The notes under the pieces were generated by a model. It searched no databases. It was not told where the DNA came from and saw nothing but the letters and a program-made list of their open reading frames with translations. 64,000 nt of DNA, taken from assembly GCA_036850595.1 (NCBI GenBank), contig CM072159.1:7525016-7589015 (forward strand). Direction: 5' to 3'. The position numbers and the translations under genes were made by a program. Position 1 is the stretch's first letter. Each line of letters begins with the position of its first letter. This DNA is from Rhyacichthys aspro (taxonomy: Eukaryota > Chordata > Actinopteri > Gobiiformes > Rhyacichthyidae). Shown here in pieces: positions 23,046 to 34,560 of the stretch.

Positions 23046-25079
23046 TGCAACACTGCATTTCTAGTAGAAACTAAGGGCAGCACAGATACCCACATTATCA
23101 TTTTAAGTGCAGCTCTCTCTCTTGCCCCTGGTGACATCAATGACACATTTTCTCGCACATGCGTACATTTTCTATGGCGACATTGACTTAAAGGATGACA
23201 AAGATTTCCCGGCTGATTTTGTTTCTCTTTGTCTCTGTATTATATCCATCTCAGTGTTTCCCTTCCCTCTCATCATTTAGTTTAACCATGACTTCACTAG
23301 AGAAACACAGAACCGCTCTGTCTCCGGAGACAGCAGCGGGAACACGTCCAAAGAAAATGGGTGCAATTAGTGTCACTGAAATGGTACAACAGCTGTAGGA
23401 CAGCGGCATACTTCAGAGCTGTCCCCCAAAGCAGCGGCACTGCTCGTCCAAAGTGCACTGTGGAGGATATTAACTACTGCTGAGATGGTTGGACCAATAA
23501 AATTACACTGTGATTATGGAGACGTACACGGATAGCCCTGATAAACACTGGCTCTGACAATGGCTATCATCCCAAGCTGCTCCTCTGTTCTGTATTCGTT
23601 GTGTCAAAAGTGATCATTTAGTGTTGTTTTCTAAGGGTAATATGAGATAAACAAACTGCTGCAAGAGGGCAAAAAATCCAAGATGCAATTATATATTATA
23701 CACAGAACTACTGTGCATAACATTCCCAGGTAGCATTCAATTATTTTACCTCGAGGCAAGCGGAACAGTTACCTGTTTGTTTAAGCTCTATGTTGCATGC
23801 AAGTGTTGCTTAACAGAACTGTTACTGTATTAATCTGTGAAACTGTATGTACATGCATGTGGTTCTTGTTTCTGTAGATGCTCAGCACTCTGCCCAAGAG
23901 AAATTTACCTTTGGGCCAAATAAGTGTATTTGATAAAACTAACGAGCTCCTCCTACAAAAGAGACATAAAGGACAGGTAGAACACTTATAGATGAGGTGC
24001 CAGCACAGTGTGTATTAGAACACGGCCATCCTTACTCCTAAAGTGGAAAGAAATGTACAAACAAGCTGCAGGCTTGCACTCATGCACTCGTCGCCAACAT
24101 GCCCAGACACCCACCTGGAGGTTATACTAGGTAGGACATCAGTAGGATATCCTTTTGGTGAGAAAATTGACTGATTGTGTTCTTACAGAAGGCATCTTTA
24201 GATAAAATTGGTAAAGTCAGAGGGTGGAGTGTGTATGCATGTGTTTGAATGAATTGGTTTATCAGCCAGACCAAGCATACGTCTTTGGAAAAACAATAGC
24301 AACTAGAGAAAAGTGATCTCCTTGAATGTGTATGACTGTGAAAGATTTACTGACAACTGACAAGGCTAAAAAAAGTTAGAGCTGAGATTCATTTATGAAA
24401 AATAGTCACTGCAGCCAGTAAAGATATAACAACAAATATGACAGATTGCTATAATCTCAGATATCGCTGTTCTGGTGCTGTTTTAGATATTGCTATAACA
24501 TTTAAATGTAGGAATACTTCAATTAACACAATATGAGTGAATGCACTGAACTACTACAAAGTCCAACTTTGATACGACAGTCAGTAACAAAACAAAAATT
24601 CTGTTAAACTCTGTTAAATCTGTACCTTTAAATGAAAGAGATAGATGTTTTTATGACTTGATAATATCACTAAGATCATATCATTTTCGCCACATAAAGA
24701 GAATCATTTCACTAAGACTCATTAAGCCCACAGCATGCTGGCTGTAATTAAATTAGCAACATTTTAATTAAATAAATGCAGCTATTTGTATTGAATTATA
24801 CCAAGATGTATTTTTTTTTTTCTCTCCACCATCTAGATGTTAATAAAATAATATGCAAATAAAAGCTTTGAACTTGAGCAAAATGAGAAATTATATCAAA
24901 GAAATTAAAAGATAAAAGTGTTTCATGTGACACTGCTTGTTTTTGCTTTGTTTCCACCAAATTCAGTTTCAGAAAGAATAGCAAGACTTGTTCCTATGGT
25001 AAAATCCTAGTAAGAGTTTCTCTTCTTATTTTTTTGCAAAATTCTATATTATATTACCGTACTGTAATAAAAGTTGTAC
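23046..25079. other. Noncoding, nothing recognised
   Basis: Short frames only. T-run at about 24810-24820. No family or RNA signature. Confidence 0.5.
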
Positions 25080-25556
25080 AAGCTCAGTTGGTTGACCATT
25101 TCTTGTCAAAATGTTCTCAGACAGTGCTGATCTTACAGTTTCGACGTTGTAAAGAATATACATTAATTTTGTTTTGTCTGCATCTAAAACAAGTTCTTGT
25201 ACTTTTTCAAACGCAAGTTGTAATTAGTGAAAGGTCTCTGCAAGAGAGGGTGCTGCACAGTAAATGTCATCAGAGATGCTCTTTTTTTCACTTGCAATCC
25301 CTCCATAGAAGAACCCTCTATCTGAAGAGCCCTGGTTCTGCTTGTGAGATCATTTGCAAACAACCATATCAAATGCCTTTGAAAAATCAATAAAGAGGGA
25401 CAGCACTGTTTCTTGTAAAGAGATTCAGTTATATATTTTATTTTATATATATTTATGACCTTCATGGCATCAGTAACATTGCTGTGGTTTTAAGGAAGAC
25501 CACAATGAAATGGTGACTGAATAGAATTTTATTTTTAACCTGTTTACACATAATCC
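25080..25556 (-). pseudogene. Second LINE reverse transcriptase fragment, internally deleted
   Basis: Minus-strand reading from 25556 gives MCKQVKNKIL, then pieces of the GFRKNHST-type region (LPKNHSNVTDAMKVI), then CCPSLFIDFSKAFDMVV, which is RT motif A with the catalytic Asp. The next homologous piece is CAAPSLAETFH and LQLAFEKVQELVLDADKTKL, which normally lies after the FADD/YADD motif. So the segment with motifs B and C has been deleted. Stops and frame changes are frequent. It abuts the Rex3 copy starting at 25557, in opposite orientation. Confidence 0.75.
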
Positions 25557-26735
25557 GGCCGATAGTCAAACCTCAGATTCAGGAGGAATGATGCGGTTTT
25601 TGTCCTGGTCGTGGAACACTGGACTCTATACACTCTATACCCTCTCCAGGGTGCTGGAGGGTTCATGGGAGTTTGCCCAACCAGTCCACATGTGTTTTGT
25701 GGATCTGGAGAAGGCATTCAACCGTGTCCCTTGTGGCATCCTGTGGGGGGTGCTCCGGGAGTATGGGGTCCGGGGCCCTCTGCTGAGGGCTGTCCAGTCC
25801 CTATACGACCGGAGCAGGAGTTTGGTTCACATTGCCGGCAGTAAGTCAGGCCTGTTCCCGGTGCATGTTGGACTCCGGCAGGGCTGCCCTTTGTCACCGG
25901 TCCTGTTCATCATTTTTATGGACAGGATTTCTAGGCGCAGGGGCCGGAGAGGTTCCGGTTTGGGGACCGCAGGATCTCCTCTCTGCTTTTTGCGGATGAT
26001 GTGGTCCTGTTGGCTACATTGGGCCAGGACCTTCAGTGTGCACTGGGACGGTTTGCAGCCAAGTGTGAAGAGGCTAGGATGAGAATCAGCACCTCCATGT
26101 CCGAGGCCATGGTTCTCAGCCGGAAAAGGGTGGCTTGCCCCCTTCAGGTCGGTGGAGAGTTCCTGCCTCAAGTGGAGGAGTTCAAGTATCTTGGGGTCTT
26201 GTTCACGAGTGAGGAAAGGATGGAATGGGAGATTGACAGACGGATCGGTGCAGCTTCTGCAGTGGTGCGGTCGATGTACCGGTCTGTCATGGTAAAGAAG
26301 GAGCTGAGCTGCAAGGCAAAGCTCTCGATTTACCGGTCAATCTACGTTCCTACTCTCACAGTCATGTGCTTTGGGTCATGACTGAAAGGATAAGATCGTG
26401 GCTGGACGCTCCCTTAGAGATAGGGTGAGGAGTTCAGTCACTCGGGAGGAGCTCAGAGTAGAGTTGCTGCTCCTCCACATTGAGCGGAGCCAGCTGAGGA
26501 GGCCGGGGCATCTGTTCCGGATGCCTCCTGGACGCCTTCCGGGGGAGGTGTCCCATGTCCCACTGGGAGGAGGCCCCGGGGCAGACCTAGGACACACTGG
26601 AGGGACTATGTCTCTCGGCTGGCCTGGGAACACCTCGGTATTCCCCCAGAGGAGCTGGAGGAAGTGTCTGGGGAGAGGGAATTCTGGGCGTCTCTGCTTA
26701 GGCTGTTCTCATGACCTCTGCTGTGGTTAAGCAAG
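25557..26735 (+). pseudogene. Rex3 (RTE-clade) retrotransposon reverse transcriptase, degenerate
   Basis: Plus-strand frames give HMCFVDLEKAFNRVP (motif A, Asp at about 25702), GVRGPLLRAVQSLYDRS, GLRQGCPLSPVLF (motif B area, 25867 on), then after a frameshift near 25935 SSLLFADDVVLLATLG with FADD at 25989-26000, CALGRFAAKCEEARMRIS, VEEFKYLGVLFTSEERM and KLSIYRSIYVPTLT. A break and small deletion near 26360-26398 removes the following residues. It resumes with AGRSLRDRVRSSVTREEL and HLFRMPPGRLPGEV, then shifts frame to RPRGRPRTHWRDYVSRLA and EELEEVSGEREFWASLL. Positions 25879-25899 match the site of the common Rex3 PCR primer as I remember it. The 5' endonuclease is absent and no (GATG)-type 3' tail is seen. 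It is much GC-richer than its surroundings. Confidence 0.9.
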
Positions 26736-28205
26736 TAAAGTTAAAAACCTGAGCGTTGCCAGTCTTTCTTTCAGGATTTAGTGATACTTCAGTAGAATTT
26801 TCAGCATTGCATAGAAAACCAGAGGAAATAAAACACTCAACAGTCTCACACTACTGCAATGACAAAATCACTCACATCATTAGGGAAAACACCTGATGCA
26901 ATAATCTAATTGTGTAAAATTTTAAGATTCTCAATGTTTTCAGTATTACTTTCAGTGAGCCAACCACAGATGTAAAATAATATGGTGACAATTTGATTTC
27001 AAGTGCTAACAGCTCAAAGTTCTTTATTAAATGACTCTGAGAGCACTAATTTAACATCAAAGGTCTACTTAATATATATGGCCATTCCACCACCTTTTTA
27101 TACATTATAAACAAAGTAAACCAAAATAATATAGGGCTTTTTATGTAGATATTGTCAATACATTGGGTCCAATCCTTAATACAGTATCACTCTGGTATAA
27201 ATCAACTGGTTAATATCTCTTTTGAACCATAGGTGATTTATCTGCCACAAGACAGCAACCAGAAAGGTCACTTGACATGTATTTTCAACCCTTACTGTTT
27301 CTGGGTCACAATGACACTGCATTTGTAAAATGGTGGTGGAAAAACTGCCTCTAACTCACTGAATGGTAGAGAGTGGCATTAATCTTTTAGGTAGAATCAA
27401 ATAAGGGATTTATTAATTTGATGTATTAACACAATGAAATGCATCAGCATCACATGACCAGCTCGACCCAGGCCTGTTCTGTTCTTTAAAAATCGCAATT
27501 CATGATAAATTATGTTGTAAATAGCTGTTAAATGTTATATAAATGTATTTAAGTTGAAGTGAATAGGGCATATTTTGAGTGCAGATAAAAACTGCTGATT
27601 TTGCATTAGTCATAATTAAATAAGTAATTTATTAACTTCCAGCTATTTGTCTAAGTGGCTTATATTCAACACATTTAATGGCACAGTCCCTTGGGCAAAT
27701 GAATAATTCCATACATGGAGCGCACATGTAATTAATGAAGCTCTGTGTCCTGGAAACGACTGCACTTTCACATGGAACCAAATTAAAAGCACAATTATAT
27801 GTTGTGCAAATTGTAATGTCCTTTGTTCTTAGCTACAAATGTAGACATGGAATAATGAAAATGAATGCACTTGATCATTAAGTTAAGTCTTTATTAGGGG
27901 CACAATGGGAAGTGCTTTACAAAGAATTGGCTTGAATATCAATGGTTGCACAGGAAGGTATTATCCTTACAGTATAGGGACAGCATTTTGCATCAGTCCC
28001 GGTCGTGTTTGATTTACTCAAACTGACTTGGCCTTGCAAATTGGGAAATTTCCATATCCATTATTATGTTAAATAAAATCTATCAGTGTTGTAGTATGAC
28101 ATTTTTAAGAGTTTCTGTTTTGTTACATTTGACCATCAATAGTATTATTAGATTCTGTTTATAAAACTATGGGGGAAATTCTTGTACTGAGGCATACTCA
28201 GAACC
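26736..28205. other. Noncoding; possible remnant of the older LINE near 26860-26960
   Basis: On the minus strand a short piece reads IIASGVFPND, like the SGxFPxxWKxA region of LINE reverse transcriptases. It could be the part of the 25080-25556 LINE displaced by the Rex3 insertion. The piece is too short to be sure. Nothing else is recognised. Confidence 0.3.
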
Positions 28206-28425
28206 TAGACTGGCCAGCTATACCCATTCACATCATGAAATGAGAAGGGTCAGGTATCCCTTCCTTTCACGGCAACTTCTACTCACTTCAACCTAGGATG
28301 GTCCAGGCTTCATGCATTCCCTTAATTCTCTGATTGGACATACGTCTTCATCTAAACGCACAAACCGCCCTCTGGAAGTACTAATTAAAGATAAATAATA
28401 AAATAAAGGCTGTCGGGTGCCCAAG
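28206..28425. repeat. Probable family A MITE, copy 3 (degenerate)
   Basis: Starts TAGACTGGCCAGCTATACC and carries TCTCTGATTGGACATACG and CCGCCCTCTGGAAGTACTAA, parallel to the termini and core of 4266-4437. The right end is uncertain and no target duplication was found. Confidence 0.4.
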
Positions 28426-28637
28426 AAGGGTACAAATAAGCTCTATATAAATGAATGCCATTTACCATTAACAAAACAATACAGTTTTAGTTTACAGTTC
28501 TGAAATCTCAAAATAAAGTCATTGAAAGCATGCTGTAAATTTGTGATGTTCTCAAAACTAATTTAAGTTTGTGCAAGTTTGAGAGAAGTACACTGAAGCC
28601 ACAAAGATGAATGACAATTGTTAATCATAGTACTGTA

Positions 28638-29160
28638 CAGTGGTCCCTCGTTTATCCGCGAAGTAGTCAGCTTTATTTTTTACAATTATTATATATGTTT
28701 TAAGGTTGTAAAACCCCTCATCACACACTTTATACACTTTTCTCAGACAGGCATTAACATTTTCTCACATTTCTCTCTTGTTTAAACACTCTCAAAGTTC
28801 AAACCTTAGCATCTTCCTCTGTCTTTTGGGTGCGACCGCAGGTGCCTTTGTCGGTGCAGAACGTTTCGTCGACATTGTGGGTTTTGTCGGGAGAAAACTT
28901 GCAAACATACAGCACTTCAGAGTCACACTGCTAGCGATCAAACCTTTATGTAAATTTGGCAAGCTGAACGGATTCTGTACTGTACAGGAGACACGGCACG
29001 GAGGAGATTGATTGACAATGATCTACAGTCCCTTAGCCAATCAGAACGCAGAACACAATGCGTGTTCATACGCTGTAAAAAAAAAAAGCATGCAAAATTG
29101 CACTAAAAAAATTCGCGAAACAGCGAGAAAGGTGAACCGCGTTATAGCGAGGGACCACTG
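28638..29160. mobile_element. pogo/Tigger-like MITE with TA target duplication
   Basis: A 523-bp element with inverted termini CAGTGGTCCCTCGTTTAT (left) and, in reverse complement of the right end, CAGTGGTCCCTCGCTATAAC. It is flanked by TA on both sides (28636-28637 and 29161-29162). Termini beginning CAGTGGTCCCTCG plus a TA duplication are typical of pogo/Tigger elements of the Tc1/mariner group. The interior has no transposase; a 77-codon open frame inside shows no resemblance. CpG-bearing subterminal words (TTCGCGAAACAGCGAG) are still present. Confidence 0.88.
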
Positions 29161-29162
29161 TA

Positions 29163-32100
29163 TTTAATAGATTCTGCTGAAATATTGTTGAATTTAAGCA
29201 GATGTTTTGAACACTACCAACAAAGAAACTTCATTTCTGAAATGAAAATATTCCCTTCACTACAAGTGAAGTCTGCCTTTGCTCTATGAATCAGAGTTTA
29301 GCAGAAGTCAGATGCTGCGTTCAAAATGAATTCTGAGGTTATACTGAAAGATGTGACCTCAGAGTTCGGAAATGTTGGGATATTGTGTGAAAGTCAGTGG
29401 CAGGCTGTTGAACAGAAAGTTGAGGCTGAATAGATTCACTCCAGCACACTGTGAGATTCGGTCTACAGACTGGAGCACTGCACCTGAATAAGACGCAATG
29501 CAGCAGAGTAGTAAACAACAATGACATTGATGGAGTAGCAGCTTTGACTGAGTTGATGACACTGTACTGCGGGTGATATAACAATCGTCTGCACTGGGCT
29601 ACAGGACATTTTATTACTGCAGGTAAATGAAAGGGGAACAATTGAAATGTGTGTAAAAATAACGTTAGTGGGCTCCTCTGAGGTGTACTTCTTTACAAGC
29701 CTTATGACTGTTACTCATAATATGCAATTTGCCTGAAACCTGAATTCAAAAACAGACTATTTGCAATTCATGTCTGAATAATCTTAACACCACACAAGTC
29801 CTATAGAACAGGGTCTACACTTCTGTTGTGGCGGCCACTAGATTGTATTAGCATCCTATTAAAACCTCCCACTGTTTGATCACTCGTACGTGCTGTGTGC
29901 CCCAGGGGGGATTGTGGGAAACAGCAGTGGAGTTGTGGGAAATGCCAGAGGCTGAGGCATCCACGAGATGTGGATTTACCTATATGTTTGCTTTTTACTT
30001 GGTATGCTGTACACAGTGCTGAAAGTGTATCTGCATAATATCATTGCAAGATGCTGGGGGATACAGTGGCAGCGAGCTAGTGCCCGCTGGGAGCAGATGC
30101 CACACTGAAGCACCTCTGCAGTATATCTGTGAGTTGAAAAAAAAAAAAGAAAAAAAAAGGGAAGGGTACACATAGAAGCTACAACACAAATAATACACTC
30201 TTTTTTTATCTTTTGAACTAATTCATTAAAAAAATTAAATTAAGTTTTCTTTAGTCTTAGGAATATCCACGGAAAATGGAAATGGATCTAAACTTGTGAA
30301 TGGAGGTATTTGGAAAAACGCGATATTAGAACTTGAATAGCTATATAAAAACACTTTGCATAGTTTCCCAAGGACTGCTGCCAAAAGTGTGTTCCAATCC
30401 ACTCATCCTCCTACAGTCTTTTGTTTGTCTAAAGTACCAAGGATGCATCTGTGGACCACTAATGACCTTTCCCTACCCACAATGCACTGCAAGTGTTATT
30501 AAAAAAAAAAAAAATAGAGCTAAGAGCAGAGAATTTTTTTTTCCATTTAAACAAAAGTGGACATTTTAAAATAGTTTTTAATTTTTATAGTGTTTGGGAC
30601 TTAAATTGCACAGTTAAGTTTTACTCAGAATTTGTGGTGTTGTGCAATAAATGTGCAAAATACCAGCTGATCTGATTACTTACACTTTCAAAAGACACTT
30701 GTTCTTAACATGCCATGTTTGGCATCAAATTAAATAAAAACATATTTGCTTATGTATGTAACTATGTAACCTACCACAAGGTTTAACTCGGGCATTTGCC
30801 AGGAAATGGAAAGTTACAACTACAATATCATACTATTTTCCCTAAAATTATATACTGTCTCACAATCACTACATATAAATGGACACAAAGAAGTAAGCAT
30901 TGACAACAAATGAATAAAATATTAAAACATTAACATCACATTGCCAACTTTGGCTAATTGACTTAATGCTTGAAGTGAAAGCTATGCAAAGTAAAGAAAA
31001 TACTTTACACTATCTTAAATATTGTTTAAGTGAGAAGAAAACATATTGAAATAGTTGGTTAGATAGTATTTCTTTTATCATTTTAAGCACAAAAAGGGTA
31101 AAAAGCTACCTCAACTTTTGGAGGCTGCAAATCAGTGCCACTATTACAACATCTTTTCATAGGCGTAACAAGACATGGTAATTAACAATGCCATAGTGTA
31201 ATTCAGAGTTCTGCGGCACTCCATATTTGCTTTTTGGGATTTTTAATCTTGCTCTACTCGATACTACTTGATAAAACATTGTGTTGATTGATAAACAGAT
31301 TCCTTACAAAAAAGTGCCTGTGTTTATTAGTTCTGCTATATAGTTTAATAAAAAATACACAATAAGATGCAAAATAACAGATGCCATGTTGTGTTTCTCA
31401 TGCACGTAGGACCATACAGGATGGATGTTCTTGATAAAATTTAAAAAAAATTTGCTCATTTTTGCAGCTTTCTGGACTATGAGAATGGCAAAACAATAGG
31501 GTGTGTAAGTGCAATGAATGGTGTACCATTTGCCATCAGTTTTTTCACACCCAGACTGAAAGCAGTGCCTTTTAAAAAGGCTGATAAATGCTTTAAGAGC
31601 TTTAAGACTGAGAGAAAAGTCACAAAACAAACTTTATAGGACAGTAAGTGAAGTCTTTTTCAAGGACACACTGGACCAAGTGGGACTATATGGAGATCTT
31701 AACAGCATTGTCTAAATATTAACTGCGAGATTGAAGTGAATGGAAGTATACTCAATATCTTTTCAACAGAAAGTGTTACTCAGCAATATGCTAATGTTGA
31801 ACACTCTAAGCCATTTTTTGGGTTCAGGCCAATGTGTGAACATGCCAGCAGAACTATGGAAACAAAATGATATGCTTAACAATTAGGTCAATTTGTTTTC
31901 TGGCAAGAAATATTCCCTCAATGCTCTGTGGTGCACATCATTACAGAGATAAAAAAGAAAAAACAAATTAAAAAAACAAAATTACACATTTCCACTTCCT
32001 GATAGGAGTTTTGTTGCACATGATATTATAAATACATCCATAATTAAACCCTCAAGAACCAAGAAAAACACACATTTCTGCTCAATCTCATACAGGCCAG

Positions 32101-33811
32101 AAATGCCTCAAGGTAACAAAGCTGCCTGCGGTCATGCCATTGATGTCTCAACTATGAACAACCAACAACATACTAAGTAACTTGGTTTCCCTGTGTATAC
32201 ATGCTTTCTGCTTTGGTGTTGCAAACCTAAGGGCCTATTAGAACATTGTGCAATTGGTGTGACAGGAAATGGACAAATCTGTAAAACTGTGTGGCATTCT
32301 GTTGCATATTATGTTCATATTTTTAAATCAGAATTCAGGGGGTGGTACCAACATTCACAGAGACAAAAGCAGAAAATCAGAGCATAATGCCCATCCAGTT
32401 TTAGATAAATGATTATAATTCATCAGTCAAAAGGAAATCGATGAAGGTTGTGATCTTGGTTTGCTAAGACACTGAAAGAGTCTGTCTGGAGAGGTCAATG
32501 TACCTTGGCTCTTGGTAAATTGGCTTTGAAACACTGAATGATGTTATGTTCAAATGTAAAAATTCTAAACATTAGCATAGACATCACCTTAGACCTGTTT
32601 AACCTGTTACTAAACAATAAAGTTCAGGTGTGGAGTAAGGTTTTTGATCATTTAGAACAACATTTGGTGCCAAAAGCGCACATAGCAAAATAAGTGAAAG
32701 TAACATTATAGGTGAGATATATAAATGTATTATATAACACTAAAATAAGTTATTAATTAGTTATGTTTTGTTTGAATGGATGGTCAGGAAGCAGAGTGAC
32801 TGGTTTATAACTTTGTCAAAGCCCAGTTGAATTACTGATGGGAAGTTCTGATCATTTTACTGATTCGGTTCTTTCAATCTCACTGAGCAAAATGAACAAA
32901 GTAGAATGTAATTACAATGTTACATGTTAATTCCCCAACACATCTACTTACACACATATTGATTGCATTTCAAATAAGCAAGAACTGTAATTTAGCTAAG
33001 GTGATATTAAGTAATAGCTTACCTGTGTCTTGAGTTATGTCATATAACATCCTAAGCTAAAATATGCTGTGCCGTCTTCTGTATATCAAACAGAATGATG
33101 AATCTCCTGAACACATGCTTCTTCTTAAATGTAAAAATGTTGTTCTTTTACCTAAGGTAACCAGCACAAAATAACTTAAACTATCTATCTATTAACTAAG
33201 TCTAATCACATGTAACGTTAGTTTTTCTTTTCAGAATCCCCTTAACAGTGCTTTAGACTGAAATGTAAATCTCATAAAAGTGCCTCAGGAGAGTCTAATA
33301 CAATGATACTCTATTAAAAATAAAAGTGTGTGTTCCTATCTCCTCTCTGTTGAAGTCACTCTTGTTTCTGATCTTACTCAAAAACAGAATGTCAAAAAAC
33401 AGACACAATGACGAGTTAAATATTAAACACTAAAGTGTGTACTATATACACACATTCTGGTGCAAATTTGACACTGTTGATGTGCTGTGTTTGTGTTTCA
33501 CTGTGCAGAATGCAATTCCACACCTCAGACTCCTCCCTTTGTAACATGTGAACAACGAAGATCAATTTACTCTACTCCAAATGCACTTAATCTTCATGCA
33601 AAAACATGGGATCAAAAAAAATTCAGCTTTGCACAATTTGTCCTCTCTGGACAGCTGTAGGAACAGGAAATTAGATGTCTATTTCATGTCATGATGAACT
33701 TTTTTAATTATTATTTCATCTTATACATTACCACCTTAAGTCACTGAAGTATTCCTTTTCAAGAACACTTTTACGCAATGTACTAAGACTAATGGTATAC
33801 TCTATCTACAT

Positions 33812-33815
<4 letters not shown>
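29163..33815. other. Noncoding, nothing recognised
   Basis: Long AT-rich stretch with A-rich runs at 30138-30160 and 30501-30513. Around 29320-29600 the sequence is denser, beginning GATGCTGCGTTCAAAATG, reminiscent of some fish repeat termini, but no partner end was found. No domain appears in the 100-codon frames. Confidence 0.45.

Positions 33816-33880
<65 letters not shown>
33816..33880. repeat. (AT)n microsatellite, left half
   Basis: 65 bp of uninterrupted AT dinucleotides directly adjoining the element at 33881. Confidence 0.95.
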
Positions 33881-33883
<3 letters not shown>

Positions 33884-34458
33884 CTGTCAATCGATTAAAA
33901 TTTTTAATCAGATTAATCACACTTTTGGGCTGTGATTAATCACAATTAATCGCAATATTTAACTTTTTAGATTTACAATGCTAACTTTTACATGAAAAAC
34001 ACCTGAAAGTTTGAAGAAAATGTTCTTCAGTTTTATTGTCAATCAAAGGAGAGTTCATCGTTGCAGTATGTGCATATTACCTTGGTTTTGTCGACAGTTC
34101 CATCAGGGTGTTTTTTAAAACAAAGCCCCAGAGTAAACCAGCTCCAGTCTACTTGCTCATCTTTCTCTTGCATTTGCGCCTGTGTCCGCCGCAGAGGTTA
34201 CCTGGCAGGCAGAGTGGGGATAAAAATCACTCCGCTCTGCCTCACTCTGCTCTGCCTGCGGGAGTAAAATCACTCCACTCTGATTGCCAAGTAACCCTCC
34301 GCGGTTCAAATATGCAAGGGTGTTAGGAAAAATATAATGCAATTAATTTGCGTTATTTTATTCATTATTACATATTACATATTATTACATATTACATTTA
34401 TTATACACATTATTGTTTTTTTAATCACATGCATTAACGCGTTAACGCATGACATTGA

Positions 34459-34463
<5 letters not shown>
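33881..34463. mobile_element. hAT-like non-autonomous element inserted in an (AT)n tract
   Basis: Begins GTGCTGTCAATCGATTAAAA and ends with GCATTAACGCGTTAACGCAT then GACATTGACATTG. The paired AATTAATCGC / GTTAACGC blocks in inverted arrangement are typical of a vertebrate interspersed repeat starting with GCTGTCAA. The interior has a mini-array of CACTCCGCTCTGCCT-type words (34226-34285). Both flanks are pure TA, so an 8-bp TATATATA duplication would fit but cannot be proven. No transposase is encoded. Confidence 0.6.
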
Positions 34464-34553
<90 letters not shown>

Positions 34554-34560
34554 CACACAC
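34464..34560. repeat. Compound (AT)n-(GATA)n-(AC)n microsatellite, right half
   Basis: About 62 bp of TA dinucleotides, then about seven GATA units, then a few AC units. With 33816-33880 it brackets the inserted element. The YIYIYI-type frames here are artefacts of the repeat. Confidence 0.95.

Noticed and set aside
26376..26633. Minus-strand open frame opposite the Rex3 C-terminal region
   Set aside because: Shadow of the GC-rich plus-strand reverse transcriptase sequence.
28778..29011. 77-codon frame inside the pogo-like MITE as a transposase remnant
   Set aside because: No DDE-type or helix-turn-helix resemblance; a chance frame in a non-autonomous element.
29318..29640. Repeat beginning GATGCTGCGTTC with a 100-codon minus-strand frame
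   Set aside because: Only one possible end seen, and the peptide is not recognisable.
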